From assembly GCF_004402705.1 (NCBI RefSeq), contig NZ_SOFM01000045.1, forward strand, positions 53,849-117,848: 64,000 bases of DNA. The letters run 5' to 3'. Below the pieces are notes generated by a model. It did no database searches and was not told the origin of the DNA. It worked only from the letters and a program-made list of their open reading frames with translations. The stretch's first letter is position 1; every line of letters starts with the position of its first letter. This DNA is from Cryobacterium mannosilyticum (lineage in GTDB: Bacteria; Actinomycetota; Actinomycetes; Actinomycetales; Microbacteriaceae). Of this stretch, positions 27,314-35,671 are shown piece after piece. A program made the position numbers and the translations under genes.

Positions 27314-29898
27314 AGTTTCAGGGTGTCCGTCGCCGCCGCGCGCACGGCGGCGAGGGAGAACAGCCAGGGCCTGGTCTCCTGGTGCTGCCACAGCGCCGTC
27401 TGGTCGGCGTAGTTCGGGTGGAATGCGTGACCTGAACTGCCGGTCAGGTTCAGCCAGGTCGAGTCGTCCCAGGCGGCCAGGCTGACCACCTCGCGCATCG
27501 AGGGCACCCAGTCGACCGTGTAGCCGGCCGTGGCGTCCCAGCCGACCGCATCGATGACGGATGATCCGCCGGCCAGTTCGTACGGGCCCCGGTTGAACAG
27601 CCACTCCAGTGGGGCCACGCCCGACTTGCCGAAGCTGGCGTTGGTGACCTCGAGGGTGTGGATGCTGCCCCAACGCCAGGTGGTGGCATCCGGCCCCATC
27701 AGCCGCTCGCCCTCGACGGCGGCCTGCTTGAGCACCCGCTGGAGCATGCTGTCCCGTCCGGCCGAGCCGACCCTGGCGTTCTTCCACCAGGGCGAGTCGG
27801 GCTCGTCGAGCAGGGCGATCACGACCGCGTAGGCCCGGTCGCCGCCGGTGAGCCAGGTGGACTCGGGCAGTTTCGTGTTGAACAGGTCGACCAGCAGGTT
27901 CCGCCAGACGATGTTGAAGTACGCGGCGGCGGCGCTGTCGCCCTCCAGCCGGTAGTCCCAGCCGTCGAACAGGGCCAGGGCGGCCCGGGTCTGTTCGGTC
28001 TGCCCGGTCGGCTTGAGCGCCTGCAGCACCGGCACCAGCCGGGCGGCGAGCGGGCTGAACGTGTCGGCCTGGATCTCGCTCATCATGGCCGGGGTCATCG
28101 GCGTGCCGTGGTCGATCAGCGCCTGCAGCCGGGCGGTGATCTCGGTCGCCCGGTAGCCGAGGTCCCAATCCCTGGTGATCAGGTACGGGTAGTCGGCTCC
28201 GACCGGGGCGTTGTTGGCCGTGACGATGAATCCGCTGGCCGGGTTCAGCGTCTGGGGCAGCGCGTCGAATGGGATGTACCCGTCCCAGCCGTACTGGCTG
28301 GTCCAGCCGGGCACCGGGACCGTGCCGTCGCCGGCCCGGCGGATCGGGATGAGGCCGGGCGCCTGGTAGCCGATGTTGCCGTCGACGTCGGCGTAGACCA
28401 GGTTCTGCGACGGCACGTCGAACAGGGAGGCCGCCTGCCGGAAGCTCGCCCAGTCGGTGGCGGCGCCGAGCGCGAAGATGGCGGCGGCGGTGCGCCCGGG
28501 GGTCAGGGCCGTCCACTGCAGTGACAGCTGGTAGCCCGTCTCCGCGGTGGCCGGCGGCAGGTCGACCGCCTCCGGGTAGTCGGCGGCGATGGAGGGGAAG
28601 GCGCTGCCCTCCAGATCGCTGACGATCGGGCCGTGTTCGGTCGACCGGATCCGGATCTTCACCGCGGGGCCGCCGGCGACCCTGATCTTCTCGGTGCGCA
28701 CCTGGATCGGCTTGGCGGCCCCGTCGTACTCGTAGCTGTCCCCGGTGACCTTCTCGAGGTAGAGGTCGGCGACATCCGGGCCCAGGTTGGTGAAGCCCCA
28801 GGCGATCCTCGCGTTGTGGCCGATGATGATGCCGGGCAGCCCGGAGAAGCCGTAGCCGGCCAGGTCGAACGGGCAGTCCGCGGTGACGGACTCGCAGCGC
28901 AGCCCCACCTGGTACCAGACCGACGGCATCACGGCGCCCAGATGCGGGTCGTTGGCGAGGATCGGCTTGCCGGTCGCGGTGTGCGCCCCCGACACGACCC
29001 AGGAGTTGGAGCCGATCTCCCCGCCGGCCGGCCCGAGCAGCTCGGGCACGGCCGTGAGCGTGTCGTGCAGGCGGCTCAGCGACGACGCCAATGCTTCCTC
29101 CGCGCCGGCCGTCACGGGAGCCACCGGCACGGGCGGCGGGGTGACGGATGCCGCAACGGCCCCCGCGGCGCCGGCCGGCATCCCGCCGACGATGGTCGGG
29201 TGCGCGGTGTACGGGTAGTCCGGATGCAGCCGGGCGACCTCCGTGGGGCTCAGGCTGCCGGCCAGCATGGCCCGGTCGATCTCGTCGTCGAGGTTGGAGC
29301 GCAGGTCCCAGGCCATCGCCTTGAGCCAGGCCACGGAGTCGGCCGGCGTCCACGGCTCCGGGGTGTAGCCCGGGTTCTGCAGGGCGAGCACCGCGTATTC
29401 GACGGAGAGGTCGGCGCCGCGGTGCCCGGCCAGGTAGGCGTTCACCCCGTCGGCGTAGGACTGGTAGTAGCCGAGGGTGACCGGGTCGAGCAGCGCCACC
29501 TCCTGCTCGGCCACGGCACGCCAGCCGAGGGTGCGGATGAAGGTGTCTGTGCCGACCTGGCTCTTGCCGAACAGCTCGGAGAGCCGCCCGCTCGTCACGT
29601 GCCGGCGGAAGTCCATCTCCCAGAACCGGTCCTGGGCGTGCACATAGCCCTCCGCCATGAACAGGTCGCCGGCGCTGCGGGCCAGGATCTGCGGGATGCC
29701 GGCCTGGTCGCGGTACACGGTCACGTCGGCGCTGAGCCCCGGCAGCGTGGCCTGCCCGGAGAGGGCGGGGAACGAGCGGACGACCGTCCACACGCCCAGG
29801 CCGGTGCCGACCAGGGCGAGGCTGAGCGCGACGGCGAGCACGGCGAGGGCGGCCCTGATCCTGCGGTGGCGCCTGCTGCGCGGTGCGTCGGTTCCCAC
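27298..29898 (-). CDS. Penicillin acylase family protein (Ntn-hydrolase), membrane anchored
   Basis: An 866-residue Ntn-hydrolase precursor of the S45 penicillin amidase family. It is expected to self-cleave into alpha and beta chains and hydrolyse amide bonds of acylated amino acids, acyl-homoserine lactones or similar. An N-terminal helix at about residues 15-38 anchors or exports it. The autoprocessing site is GEIGSNSWVVSG, giving Ser297 as the new N-terminal nucleophile. The beta-chain Asn motif lies in FIVTANNAPVG. The GTG at 29898 has AGGAG five bases upstream. It follows dapD by 44 bp on the same strand and may share its transcript. The natural substrate is unknown. Confidence 0.9.
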   Translation of the reverse strand: MGTDAPRSRRHRRIRAALAVLAVALSLALVGTGLGVWTVVRSFPALSGQATLPGLSADVTVYRDQAGIPQILARSAGDLFMAEGYVHAQDRFWEMDFRRHVTSGRLSELFGKSQVGTDTFIRTLGWRAVAEQEVALLDPVTLGYYQSYADGVNAYLAGHRGADLSVEYAVLALQNPGYTPEPWTPADSVAWLKAMAWDLRSNLDDEIDRAMLAGSLSPTEVARLHPDYPYTAHPTIVGGMPAGAAGAVAASVTPPPVPVAPVTAGAEEALASSLSRLHDTLTAVPELLGPAGGEIGSNSWVVSGAHTATGKPILANDPHLGAVMPSVWYQVGLRCESVTADCPFDLAGYGFSGLPGIIIGHNARIAWGFTNLGPDVADLYLEKVTGDSYEYDGAAKPIQVRTEKIRVAGGPAVKIRIRSTEHGPIVSDLEGSAFPSIAADYPEAVDLPPATAETGYQLSLQWTALTPGRTAAAIFALGAATDWASFRQAASLFDVPSQNLVYADVDGNIGYQAPGLIPIRRAGDGTVPVPGWTSQYGWDGYIPFDALPQTLNPASGFIVTANNAPVGADYPYLITRDWDLGYRATEITARLQALIDHGTPMTPAMMSEIQADTFSPLAARLVPVLQALKPTGQTEQTRAALALFDGWDYRLEGDSAAAAYFNIVWRNLLVDLFNTKLPESTWLTGGDRAYAVVIALLDEPDSPWWKNARVGSAGRDSMLQRVLKQAAVEGERLMGPDATTWRWGSIHTLEVTNASFGKSGVAPLEWLFNRGPYELAGGSSVIDAVGWDATAGYTVDWVPSMREVVSLAAWDDSTWLNLTGSSGHAFHPNYADQTALWQHQETRPWLFSLAAVRAAATDTLKLRAGR

Positions 29899-29942
29899 AT
29901 CACTCCTTTGTGACTGGCAGCGTACTCCCGGGCCGGGGCCGG

Positions 29943-30923
29943 TCAGGCGTGCAGTTGCTCGTTCAGCAGGATGCCGGTTCCGCTGCGCTGGAGCACCTCG
30001 ACCGCCCCGGAGACAGAGTTGCGGCGGAAGAGCAGGTTCGGCACCCCGGAGAGTTCGACGGCCTTCATCGTGCGGGCCTTGCCGTCCGCGGTGCGCGGCT
30101 GGTCGGGCAGCGTGACCTTGGTGCCGGCGGTCACGTACAGCCCGGCCTCGACCACGGTGTCGTCGCCGATCGAGATGCCGACACCGGAGTTGGCGCCGAG
30201 CAGCGCACGCTCGCCGATCGACACCCGCTCGGTGCCGCCGCCGGACAGCGTTCCCATGATCGACGCGCCACCGCCGATATCGGCGCCGTCGCCGACGACG
30301 ACACCCTGGGAGATCCGGCCCTCGACCATCGACGTGCCGAGCGTGCCGGCGTTGAAGTTGACGAAGCCCTCGTGCATGACCGTGGTGCCCGGGGAGAGGT
30401 AGGCGCCCAGGCGCACCCGGGACGCGTCGGCGATCCGCACCCGGTCAGGCGTGACGTAGTTCAGCAGCGGCGGGAACTTGTCGATCCCGGTGGCCTGGAT
30501 GCCGGCGCGCTGCAGCGCGGGGCGGAGCCGGGCGAAGTCGGCGGGCAGCATCGGGCCGGCAGTGGTCCAGGCCACGGTGGGGAGGTGTCCGAAGATGCCG
30601 TCGAGGTTGATGCTGTTGGGACGCACGAGGAGGTGGGAGAGCAGGTGCAGGCGGAGGTAGGCGTCCGAGGTGCCGGCCGGGGCCGCGGCCAGGTCGATCT
30701 CGACGGTGACGGCCTCGATCCGCACGGCCCGTCGGGCGTCGTCGCCGGCGAACTCCTCCAGCTCGGACGGCACGATCCAGCGGTCGCGCCCCGGCGGCAG
30801 TGTGCCGAGGCTGGGGGCCGGGAACCAGGTGTCCAGCACCGTGCCGTCACCGGCGACGGTGGCCAGGCCGTACCCCCAGGCGTTGGCGGGGACGGTGGAC
30901 TGCGGGGACACTGCGGTGATCAT
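29943..30923 (-). CDS. dapD: Tetrahydrodipicolinate N-succinyltransferase DapD
   Basis: A 326-residue enzyme that transfers succinyl from succinyl-CoA to tetrahydrodipicolinate, opening the succinylase branch to meso-diaminopimelate and lysine. The C-terminal half shows the left-handed beta-helix hexapeptide pattern (GISIGDDTVVEAGLYVTAG). The N-terminal domain is of the actinobacterial DapD type. The ATG at 30923 has no Shine-Dalgarno sequence; a TAATCT box lies exactly six bases upstream, which suggests a leaderless mRNA. It is divergent from dapE with only 17 bp between the start codons. Confidence 0.95.
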   Translation of the reverse strand: MITAVSPQSTVPANAWGYGLATVAGDGTVLDTWFPAPSLGTLPPGRDRWIVPSELEEFAGDDARRAVRIEAVTVEIDLAAAPAGTSDAYLRLHLLSHLLVRPNSINLDGIFGHLPTVAWTTAGPMLPADFARLRPALQRAGIQATGIDKFPPLLNYVTPDRVRIADASRVRLGAYLSPGTTVMHEGFVNFNAGTLGTSMVEGRISQGVVVGDGADIGGGASIMGTLSGGGTERVSIGERALLGANSGVGISIGDDTVVEAGLYVTAGTKVTLPDQPRTADGKARTMKAVELSGVPNLLFRRNSVSGAVEVLQRSGTGILLNEQLHA

Positions 30924-30928
30924 GGCTC

Positions 30929-30935
30929 TAGATTA
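30929..30935. promoter_or_regulatory. Interleaved divergent -10 boxes of dapD and dapE
   Basis: On the plus strand TAGATT (30929-30934) ends six bases before the dapE GTG (30941). On the minus strand TAATCT (30935-30930) ends six bases before the dapD ATG (30923). The two boxes overlap almost completely. Each predicts a start point exactly at its start codon. Confidence 0.65.
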
Positions 30936-30940
30936 GTAGG

Positions 30941-32035
30941 GTGCCTCTCAACCTCGTGACTCTGGACCTGTCCGCCTCCTCGATCGACGTCACCCGGGCG
31001 ATCTGCGATATCGAGTCGGTGTCCGGCAATGAAACGGTGCTGGCCGACGCCATCGAACACGCCCTCGCCGGGCTCGGTCACCTCGAGGTCATCCGGGACG
31101 GCGACACCGTCGTGGCCCGCACGAACCTCGGCCGGGCGCAGCGGGTGGTCATCGCCGGCCACATCGACACCGTCCCGTTGAACGGGAACCTGCCGACCAG
31201 GTTCGAGACCCTGGACGGGGTGGACTACCTCTGGGGCCGCGGCACGGTCGACATGAAGGCGGGCGTCGCCGTGCAGCTCAAGCTGGCCGCCGAGCTCACC
31301 GACCCTGCCGTCGACGTGACCTGGATGTGGTACGACCACGAGGAGGTCTCGGACGACCTCAACGGCCTCGGCCGGCTCGCCCGGAACCGCCCCGACCTGT
31401 TCGCCGGCGACTTCGCCATCCTCGGCGAGCCGACCAATAGCCAGGTCGAGGGCGGCTGCAACGGCAACGTGCGGATCGAGATCCGCACCTTCGGGCTGCG
31501 CTCGCACTCGGCTCGCAGCTGGGTCGGCGACAACGCGATCCACAAGGTCGCACCGATCCTCGACGTGCTCGCCGGATACCAGGCCCGCGAGGTCGAGGTC
31601 GAGGGACTCGTCTACCGCGAGGGCCTGAACGCCGTCGGCATCAGCGGCGGCATCGCCGGCAACATCATCCCCGACGAATGCATGGTGCACGTCAACTACC
31701 GGTTCGCTCCGAGCCGGTCGGGCGCCGAAGCGCTCGCGCACCTCACCGAGCTGTTCGGCGACTACGAGATCACGGTCGTCGACCTGGCCGAGGGGGCCCG
31801 GCCCGGCCTCGACGCGGTCCTGGCCCAGGACTTCCTCGTCGCCGTCGGCGGGACGGCGCGGCCCAAGTACGGCTGGACGGATGTCGCGCGGTTCTCCGCG
31901 CTCGGAATCCCCGCGGTGAACTACGGCCCCGGCGACCCGCTGAAGGCCCACGCGGACGACGAACGCGTCGCCCTGCACCAGATCACGGAGTGCGAGGACG
32001 GCCTGCGTTCGTGGCTGACCGCATCCGCCGGCTGA
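30941..32035 (+). CDS. dapE: Succinyl-diaminopimelate desuccinylase DapE
   Basis: M20-family zinc hydrolase of 364 residues that removes succinate from N-succinyl-LL-diaminopimelate, releasing LL-DAP for lysine and cell-wall synthesis. Metal and catalytic motifs are intact: AGHIDTVPLNGN, WGRGTVDMKAG, the EE pair in DHEEVSDD and GEPTNSQVEGG. It carries the dimerisation (lid) domain in the middle, as usual. It begins at GTG 30941 with no ribosome site and a TAGATT box six bases upstream. Its 3' end overlaps the next membrane-protein gene by about 25 bp. Confidence 0.95.
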   Translation: MPLNLVTLDLSASSIDVTRAICDIESVSGNETVLADAIEHALAGLGHLEVIRDGDTVVARTNLGRAQRVVIAGHIDTVPLNGNLPTRFETLDGVDYLWGRGTVDMKAGVAVQLKLAAELTDPAVDVTWMWYDHEEVSDDLNGLGRLARNRPDLFAGDFAILGEPTNSQVEGGCNGNVRIEIRTFGLRSHSARSWVGDNAIHKVAPILDVLAGYQAREVEVEGLVYREGLNAVGISGGIAGNIIPDECMVHVNYRFAPSRSGAEALAHLTELFGDYEITVVDLAEGARPGLDAVLAQDFLVAVGGTARPKYGWTDVARFSALGIPAVNYGPGDPLKAHADDERVALHQITECEDGLRSWLTASAG

Positions 32036-33249
32036 CGCCCGGCGCACCGGCCCGTCCGGCCCGGCCCGGCCCGCTGACGGCCCGGTTGCGCCCGGTTCCG
32101 TGGTGGGCCAGGGTCGCGATGATCTGGGCGGCCTCCCGGGTCGTGACGACGACGCTGGTGCTGCTGCTCGCCCGGGTGCAGGGTGCGAACCCGTGGACGG
32201 CCGCGAGCCCGGGGTACGCCGACTTCGCGAACATCTGGGACGGACGCTGGTACAACATCGTCGCCGTCGCCGGCTACCCGTCCGTGCTCCCGGTCACGAT
32301 CGACGGGCACGTCGCGGAGAACGCCTGGGCGTTCATGCCGGGTTACCCGGCCGTGGTGCGCCTGCTGATGATCGTGCTCGACCAGCCGTGGGCGCCGATG
32401 GCCGTGCTCGTCTCGCTCGGCTTCAGCCTCGGCAGCGCCCTGCTGTTCTACCGGCTGATGCTGCGGGTGCTGGACGCGCCGGCGGCGCTGTTCGCGGCCG
32501 TGCTGTTCTGCGTCGCGCCGCTGTCGCCGATCCTGCAGTTCGGCTACGCCGAGTCGATGTACCTGTTCTTCCTCACCCTTGCCCTGCTCCTGCTGCTCGA
32601 GCGGCGGTATGTGCTGTTGTTCCCGGTGATCCTCGTGATGGCGTTCACCCGGCCGAGCGGGCTCGCCTTCGCCCTGGCCATGGGACTGCACCTGGTTCAG
32701 CGCTGGCTTGGCCGGCAGCGGGACCCGTTCCCGGTCCGGGAGCGGGTGGTCGCGGCATCCGTCGCCGGGTTCAGCGCGGCCAGCGGGCTGGCCTGGCCGC
32801 TCATCGCCTGGGCGGCGACCGGGTCGGTCACGGCGTACACCGACACCGAGCTGGCCTGGCGGTCGGCGTACATCGGCTACCAGGAGCTGGTGCCCTTCAC
32901 CGCGTGGTTCCAGAGCGGCGTGTGGTGGCTGGGGACGCCGCTGGGCATCTCCGTCGTCGTCGCCCTGATCGTCGGCTTCACGGCGCTGTTGTTCTCGCCG
33001 CCGGTGCGCCGCCTGGGCGTCGACCTGCGGTTCTGGCTGGCGGCCTACGGGCTGTACCTGCTCGCGGTGTTCTTCCCGCAGTCGAGCACGTTCCGGTTGC
33101 TGATGCCGCTGTTCCCGCTGCTGGGCGCCGCCGCCGTGCCGAAGAACCCTGTCTACCGGGTGGCGCTCGTGCTGCTCGCCATCGCTGGCCAGTGGGGCTG
33201 GCTCCTGCTCTGCTGGGGGGTCGACGGAGCGGACTGGACACCACCCTAA
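32011..33249 (+). CDS. GT-C-like polytopic membrane glycosyltransferase (mannosyltransferase-type)
   Basis: An integral membrane protein of about 412 residues with roughly ten helices. The early WDGRWYNIVAVAGYP motif, where an acidic residue sits in the first outside loop, and the FMPGYP motif are typical of PIG-V-like/GT-C dolichol- or polyprenol-phosphate-mannose-dependent transferases. It therefore may mannosylate lipoglycan or protein outside the membrane. The GTG at 32011 overlaps the 3' end of dapE by 25 bp and is chosen as the first workable start; the ATG at 32119 is too late because it would cut the first helix. The acceptor is not determinable. Confidence 0.7.
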   Translation: MADRIRRLTPGAPARPARPGPLTARLRPVPWWARVAMIWAASRVVTTTLVLLLARVQGANPWTAASPGYADFANIWDGRWYNIVAVAGYPSVLPVTIDGHVAENAWAFMPGYPAVVRLLMIVLDQPWAPMAVLVSLGFSLGSALLFYRLMLRVLDAPAALFAAVLFCVAPLSPILQFGYAESMYLFFLTLALLLLLERRYVLLFPVILVMAFTRPSGLAFALAMGLHLVQRWLGRQRDPFPVRERVVAASVAGFSAASGLAWPLIAWAATGSVTAYTDTELAWRSAYIGYQELVPFTAWFQSGVWWLGTPLGISVVVALIVGFTALLFSPPVRRLGVDLRFWLAAYGLYLLAVFFPQSSTFRLLMPLFPLLGAAAVPKNPVYRVALVLLAIAGQWGWLLLCWGVDGADWTPP

Positions 33250-33312
33250 TTACTGTCTGGGGCGGTAATGGTCGATAATGGAAGTTCAGACGAATGAATG
33301 GAAGGGGAGTTC

Positions 33313-33489
33313 ATGGCGGCCATGAAGCCACGGACCGGAGACGGGCCAATGGAGGCTGTAAAGGAGGGGCGCCTCATCATCGTGCGTGTTCCGCTCGAAG
33401 GTGGAGGCCGACTTGTCGTCTCTGTGAACGACGCCGAGGCCAGAGAGCTTCACGACGCCCTTGCCGGCGTGGTCCAGTCGACCGTATAG
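33313..33489 (+). CDS. DUF3117 small protein
   Basis: A 58-residue actinobacterial DUF3117 protein, recognised by MAAMKPRTGDGPMEAVKEG and the following VPLEGGGRLVVSV strand. I chose the ATG at 33313, which follows GAAGGGGAG and matches the family N-terminus; a longer frame from 33298 is less likely. The function is unknown although the family is nearly universal in actinobacteria. It stands alone and is closed by a strong terminator. Confidence 0.93.
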   Translation: MAAMKPRTGDGPMEAVKEGRLIIVRVPLEGGGRLVVSVNDAEARELHDALAGVVQSTV

Positions 33490-33497
33490 CCTTATCG

Positions 33498-33532
33498 ATC
33501 GGCCGTGCAGCAGCGCTGCGCGGCCGATTTTT
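33498..33532 (+). terminator. Intrinsic terminator after DUF3117 gene
   Basis: ATCGGCCG (33498-33505) pairs with CGGCCGAT (33521-33528), with an inner GCAGC/GCTGC stem, followed by TTTTTATT. It begins 8 bp after the stop codon and is the clearest classical terminator in the window. Confidence 0.92.
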
Positions 33533-33565
33533 ATTGCCCGGACGAGCGGAGCGCGAGCGGCTGGG

Positions 33566-33621
33566 TTGGCCCGGACGCGTTGGCCCGGACTCGTTGGCCC
33601 AGTCGGGTTGGCCCGGACGCG
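33566..33621. repeat. Four 14-bp tandem repeats before the O-methyltransferase 3' end
   Basis: Four consecutive 14-bp units begin TTGGCCC. Units 1 and 4 are identical (TTGGCCCGGACGCG), unit 2 has one change, and unit 3 is more diverged. They lie between convergent genes, just before the stop of the O-methyltransferase gene. Confidence 0.75.
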
Positions 33622-33626
33622 GCCGG

Positions 33627-34259
33627 TCAGGCCCGGATCTTGGTGATCTGGAGCAGGCCGTCGCCCACGGGCGAGAGGGCGCTGATCACCGCGGTGGAAC
33701 CGGCGATCTCGGCCAGGAGCGTGCGGAAGCCGGTGGCGACATCGTCGCGCTGCGCCGGGTTGGCGACCCGTCCGCGCCAGAGGGCGTGGGCGACGAGCAC
33801 CGTTCCTCCCGGGCGGGCCAGGCGCAGGCCGTGCTCGACGTACTCGATCACCGATTGCGGGTCGGCGTCGACGAAGACGATGTCGTAGGAGTTCTCGTTC
33901 ATCCGTGGCAGCACCTCGGCGGCCTTGCCGGTGATCAGGCGCACCCGGTTCGAGCGGATGCCGGCCTCGGCGAAGCTGGCACGCGCGTGCTGCTGGTGGT
34001 CGACCTCGGTGTCGATCGAGGTGAGGGTGGCGCCGGGCGCGCCGGTGAGCAGCCAGATCCCGGAGACGCCGGCCCCGGTGCCGACCTCGAGGATGCTGCG
34101 GGCCCCCGTCGCGGCCGCGATCACGGCCGACTGCGCGCCGACGGCAGGGGAGATCGCGTCGATTCCCAGCTCGAGGGACTGCTGCCTGGCCCGGGCCACA
34201 GCGTCGGACTCGACGACGGAATCGTCGGAGAACTTCCAGTTCAGATCTTTGTCAGACAA
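33627..34259 (-). CDS. SAM-dependent O-methyltransferase (family 3)
   Basis: A 210-residue class I methyltransferase of the catechol/caffeoyl-CoA type, which uses a divalent metal to methylate hydroxyl groups of small acceptors. The SAM-binding motif is ILEVGTGAGVSGIWL and the metal motif is VFVDADPQSVIEYV. I chose the TTG at 34259 because GGAG lies six bases upstream; the TTG at 34265 would sit directly on that site. In actinobacteria this gene typically sits by a SigE-type sigma factor and tatB. Here tatB is adjacent and no sigma factor intervenes. The substrate is unknown. Confidence 0.9.
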   Translation of the reverse strand: MSDKDLNWKFSDDSVVESDAVARARQQSLELGIDAISPAVGAQSAVIAAATGARSILEVGTGAGVSGIWLLTGAPGATLTSIDTEVDHQQHARASFAEAGIRSNRVRLITGKAAEVLPRMNENSYDIVFVDADPQSVIEYVEHGLRLARPGGTVLVAHALWRGRVANPAQRDDVATGFRTLLAEIAGSTAVISALSPVGDGLLQITKIRA

Positions 34260-34333
34260 GCGCAACTCCAGTTGATGATTGGGTCCAGCCTAAGGCCGGG
34301 TCCGCTCTGGTCGGGGGAGGCCTCGCCGGGGGT

Positions 34334-34339
34334 TATTCT
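34334..34339 (+). promoter_or_regulatory. -10 box for a leaderless tatB start
   Basis: TATTCT ends exactly six bases before the tatB ATG (34346). The intervening GAGGGA could otherwise be read as a ribosome site, so a leadered transcript from further upstream is not excluded. Confidence 0.5.
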
Positions 34340-34345
34340 GAGGGA

Positions 34346-34738
34346 ATGTTTGGTCTGACGTTCGAGAAGATCCTCCTGATCGGGATCGTCGCCGTCTTCC
34401 TGCTCGGACCGGAGAAGCTCCCGCACTACGCGGCCCAGCTGGCGCGCCTGGTGAAGCAACTCCGCGACATGGCGAACGGGGCCAAGGAGCGCATGCGCGA
34501 CGAGATGGGCCCCGAGTTCGACGACGTCGACTGGAAGAAACTCGACCCGCGACAGTACGACCCGCGCCGCATCATCCGTGAGGCACTGATCGACGACGAC
34601 GGAGCGGTGAAGGACCAGTCGGCGACGGTGACCCGGGCCGGCCCGAACCCAGACGGCGCGTACCTGCAGCGCAAGCGCGCCCGCGAGGCGGCCCTCGCCG
34701 CGGCGCAGCCCGCACCGTTCGACTCCGAAGCCACCTGA
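34346..34738 (+). CDS. tatB: Sec-independent protein translocase subunit TatB
   Basis: A 130-residue single-helix component of the twin-arginine translocase receptor complex. The N-terminal helix MFGLTFEKILLIGIVAVFLL is followed by GPEKLPHYAAQLARL, the TatA/B hinge and amphipathic helix, then a charged cytoplasmic tail. The Glu within the membrane segment and the Gly-Pro hinge favour TatB over TatA, as does its usual place near mrp. Tat cargo in this window includes EfeB. TatA and TatC are not here. Confidence 0.92.
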   Translation: MFGLTFEKILLIGIVAVFLLGPEKLPHYAAQLARLVKQLRDMANGAKERMRDEMGPEFDDVDWKKLDPRQYDPRRIIREALIDDDGAVKDQSATVTRAGPNPDGAYLQRKRAREAALAAAQPAPFDSEAT

Positions 34739-34744
34739 CCTCGG

Positions 34745-35512
34745 CTATGCGCTGAACGTGGTCCGGGCCCCGGCGCCGAGCTGATGCGCGAGGGCGGTCG
34801 CGGCATCCCGGAGTTGGTGGGTGATCGCCTCCAGCCCGGAGTCGAGGCGGTCGCCGGAGACGGTGACGGCCAGGGCAGCGATCACGCCGGGCGCGCGCAC
34901 CGGAACGGCGACACAGGAATGCCTCAGCCGGTACGCTTCCCGGTCGACGGTGGATTCGGCTCCGCGCTGGAGATGGTTCAGCACGACGCGCCGGCTGGAG
35001 CCCAGGCGCGGGGTGAACCGCACCTGCGGGTGCCGGGTGAGGTACTCGGCCCGCTGTTCGCGGCTCAGCTGGGCCAGGATCTGCCTGCCGAGGGCGGTCG
35101 CGTGGGCGCCGTCGGCCAGCCCGGACCAGAGTTCCGGCCGGGGAACCCCGGTCTGGTCGACGATGTCGATCAGCCTCACATCTCCGCCGCTGAACCGGGC
35201 CAGGTACGCCGTCGCATCCTGTTCCTCCGCGACGCGCCGCAGGGTCTGCCGCACCCGGGCCAGGAAGACCCCGGCGTGGTCCGCGCCGCGCAGGCTCGGG
35301 AAGCGATGGCCGAGCACCAGCCCGTCGGGCTCGGCGGCCAGGTAGCCCTCGTGCACCAGGGTGCGGGTGAGGTTGTAGGCCGTGCCGAGGCTGAGCCCCG
35401 CCGCGTTCGCGACGGCCTTGACCGGCAGCGGCCGGGCGGCGGTGGCGACGATGTCGACCAGCTTCAACGCGCGCTGCACGGAGGAAATGAGGGTCTGGCG
35501 ATCCTGTGGCAT
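34745..35512 (-). CDS. IclR-family transcriptional regulator
   Basis: A 255-residue regulator with an N-terminal winged helix-turn-helix (residues ~8-60, around VANAAGLSLGTAYNLTRTLV) and a C-terminal IclR effector-binding domain (LADGAHATALGRQILAQL to the end). The conserved Cys of the ligand region is present in RLRHSCVAVPVR. It is convergent with tatB, leaving 6 bp between the stop codons. It is divergent from the PPK2 gene, with inverted repeats in the shared gap. The effector and targets are unknown; control of ppk2 or itself is possible. Confidence 0.9.
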   Translation of the reverse strand: MPQDRQTLISSVQRALKLVDIVATAARPLPVKAVANAAGLSLGTAYNLTRTLVHEGYLAAEPDGLVLGHRFPSLRGADHAGVFLARVRQTLRRVAEEQDATAYLARFSGGDVRLIDIVDQTGVPRPELWSGLADGAHATALGRQILAQLSREQRAEYLTRHPQVRFTPRLGSSRRVVLNHLQRGAESTVDREAYRLRHSCVAVPVRAPGVIAALAVTVSGDRLDSGLEAITHQLRDAATALAHQLGAGARTTFSA

Positions 35513-35605
35513 CTGGCTCCCGCACGGGTGACTATTCGAAACAGGATAGACAGGGGGATCAGAACCGGATAGGGGTTGCGTGGGAGGAATCCCGGGTACG
35601 CCTGG

Positions 35606-35630
35606 CCGCGGTCACACATCTCCACCGCGG
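35606..35630. promoter_or_regulatory. Inverted repeat between IclR gene and ppk2
   Basis: CCGCGGT (35606-35612) is repeated inverted as ACCGCGG (35624-35630) with an 11-bp spacer. GGAATCCCGGG also occurs twice around it (near 35586 and 35632). A TACGCT box at 35647-35652 could be the ppk2 -10. A regulator site is inferred from symmetry only. Confidence 0.35.
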
Positions 35631-35671
35631 TGGAATCCCGGGGCGCTACGCTGAAGCCAGGGAAGGTGCCG

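Noticed and set aside
25904..29791. A 1295-codon open frame on the minus strand across citrate synthase and the penicillin acylase gene
   Set aside because: It is an arginine/proline-rich shadow of two well-supported genes with no recognisable domain. Long antisense frames are expected at this GC content.
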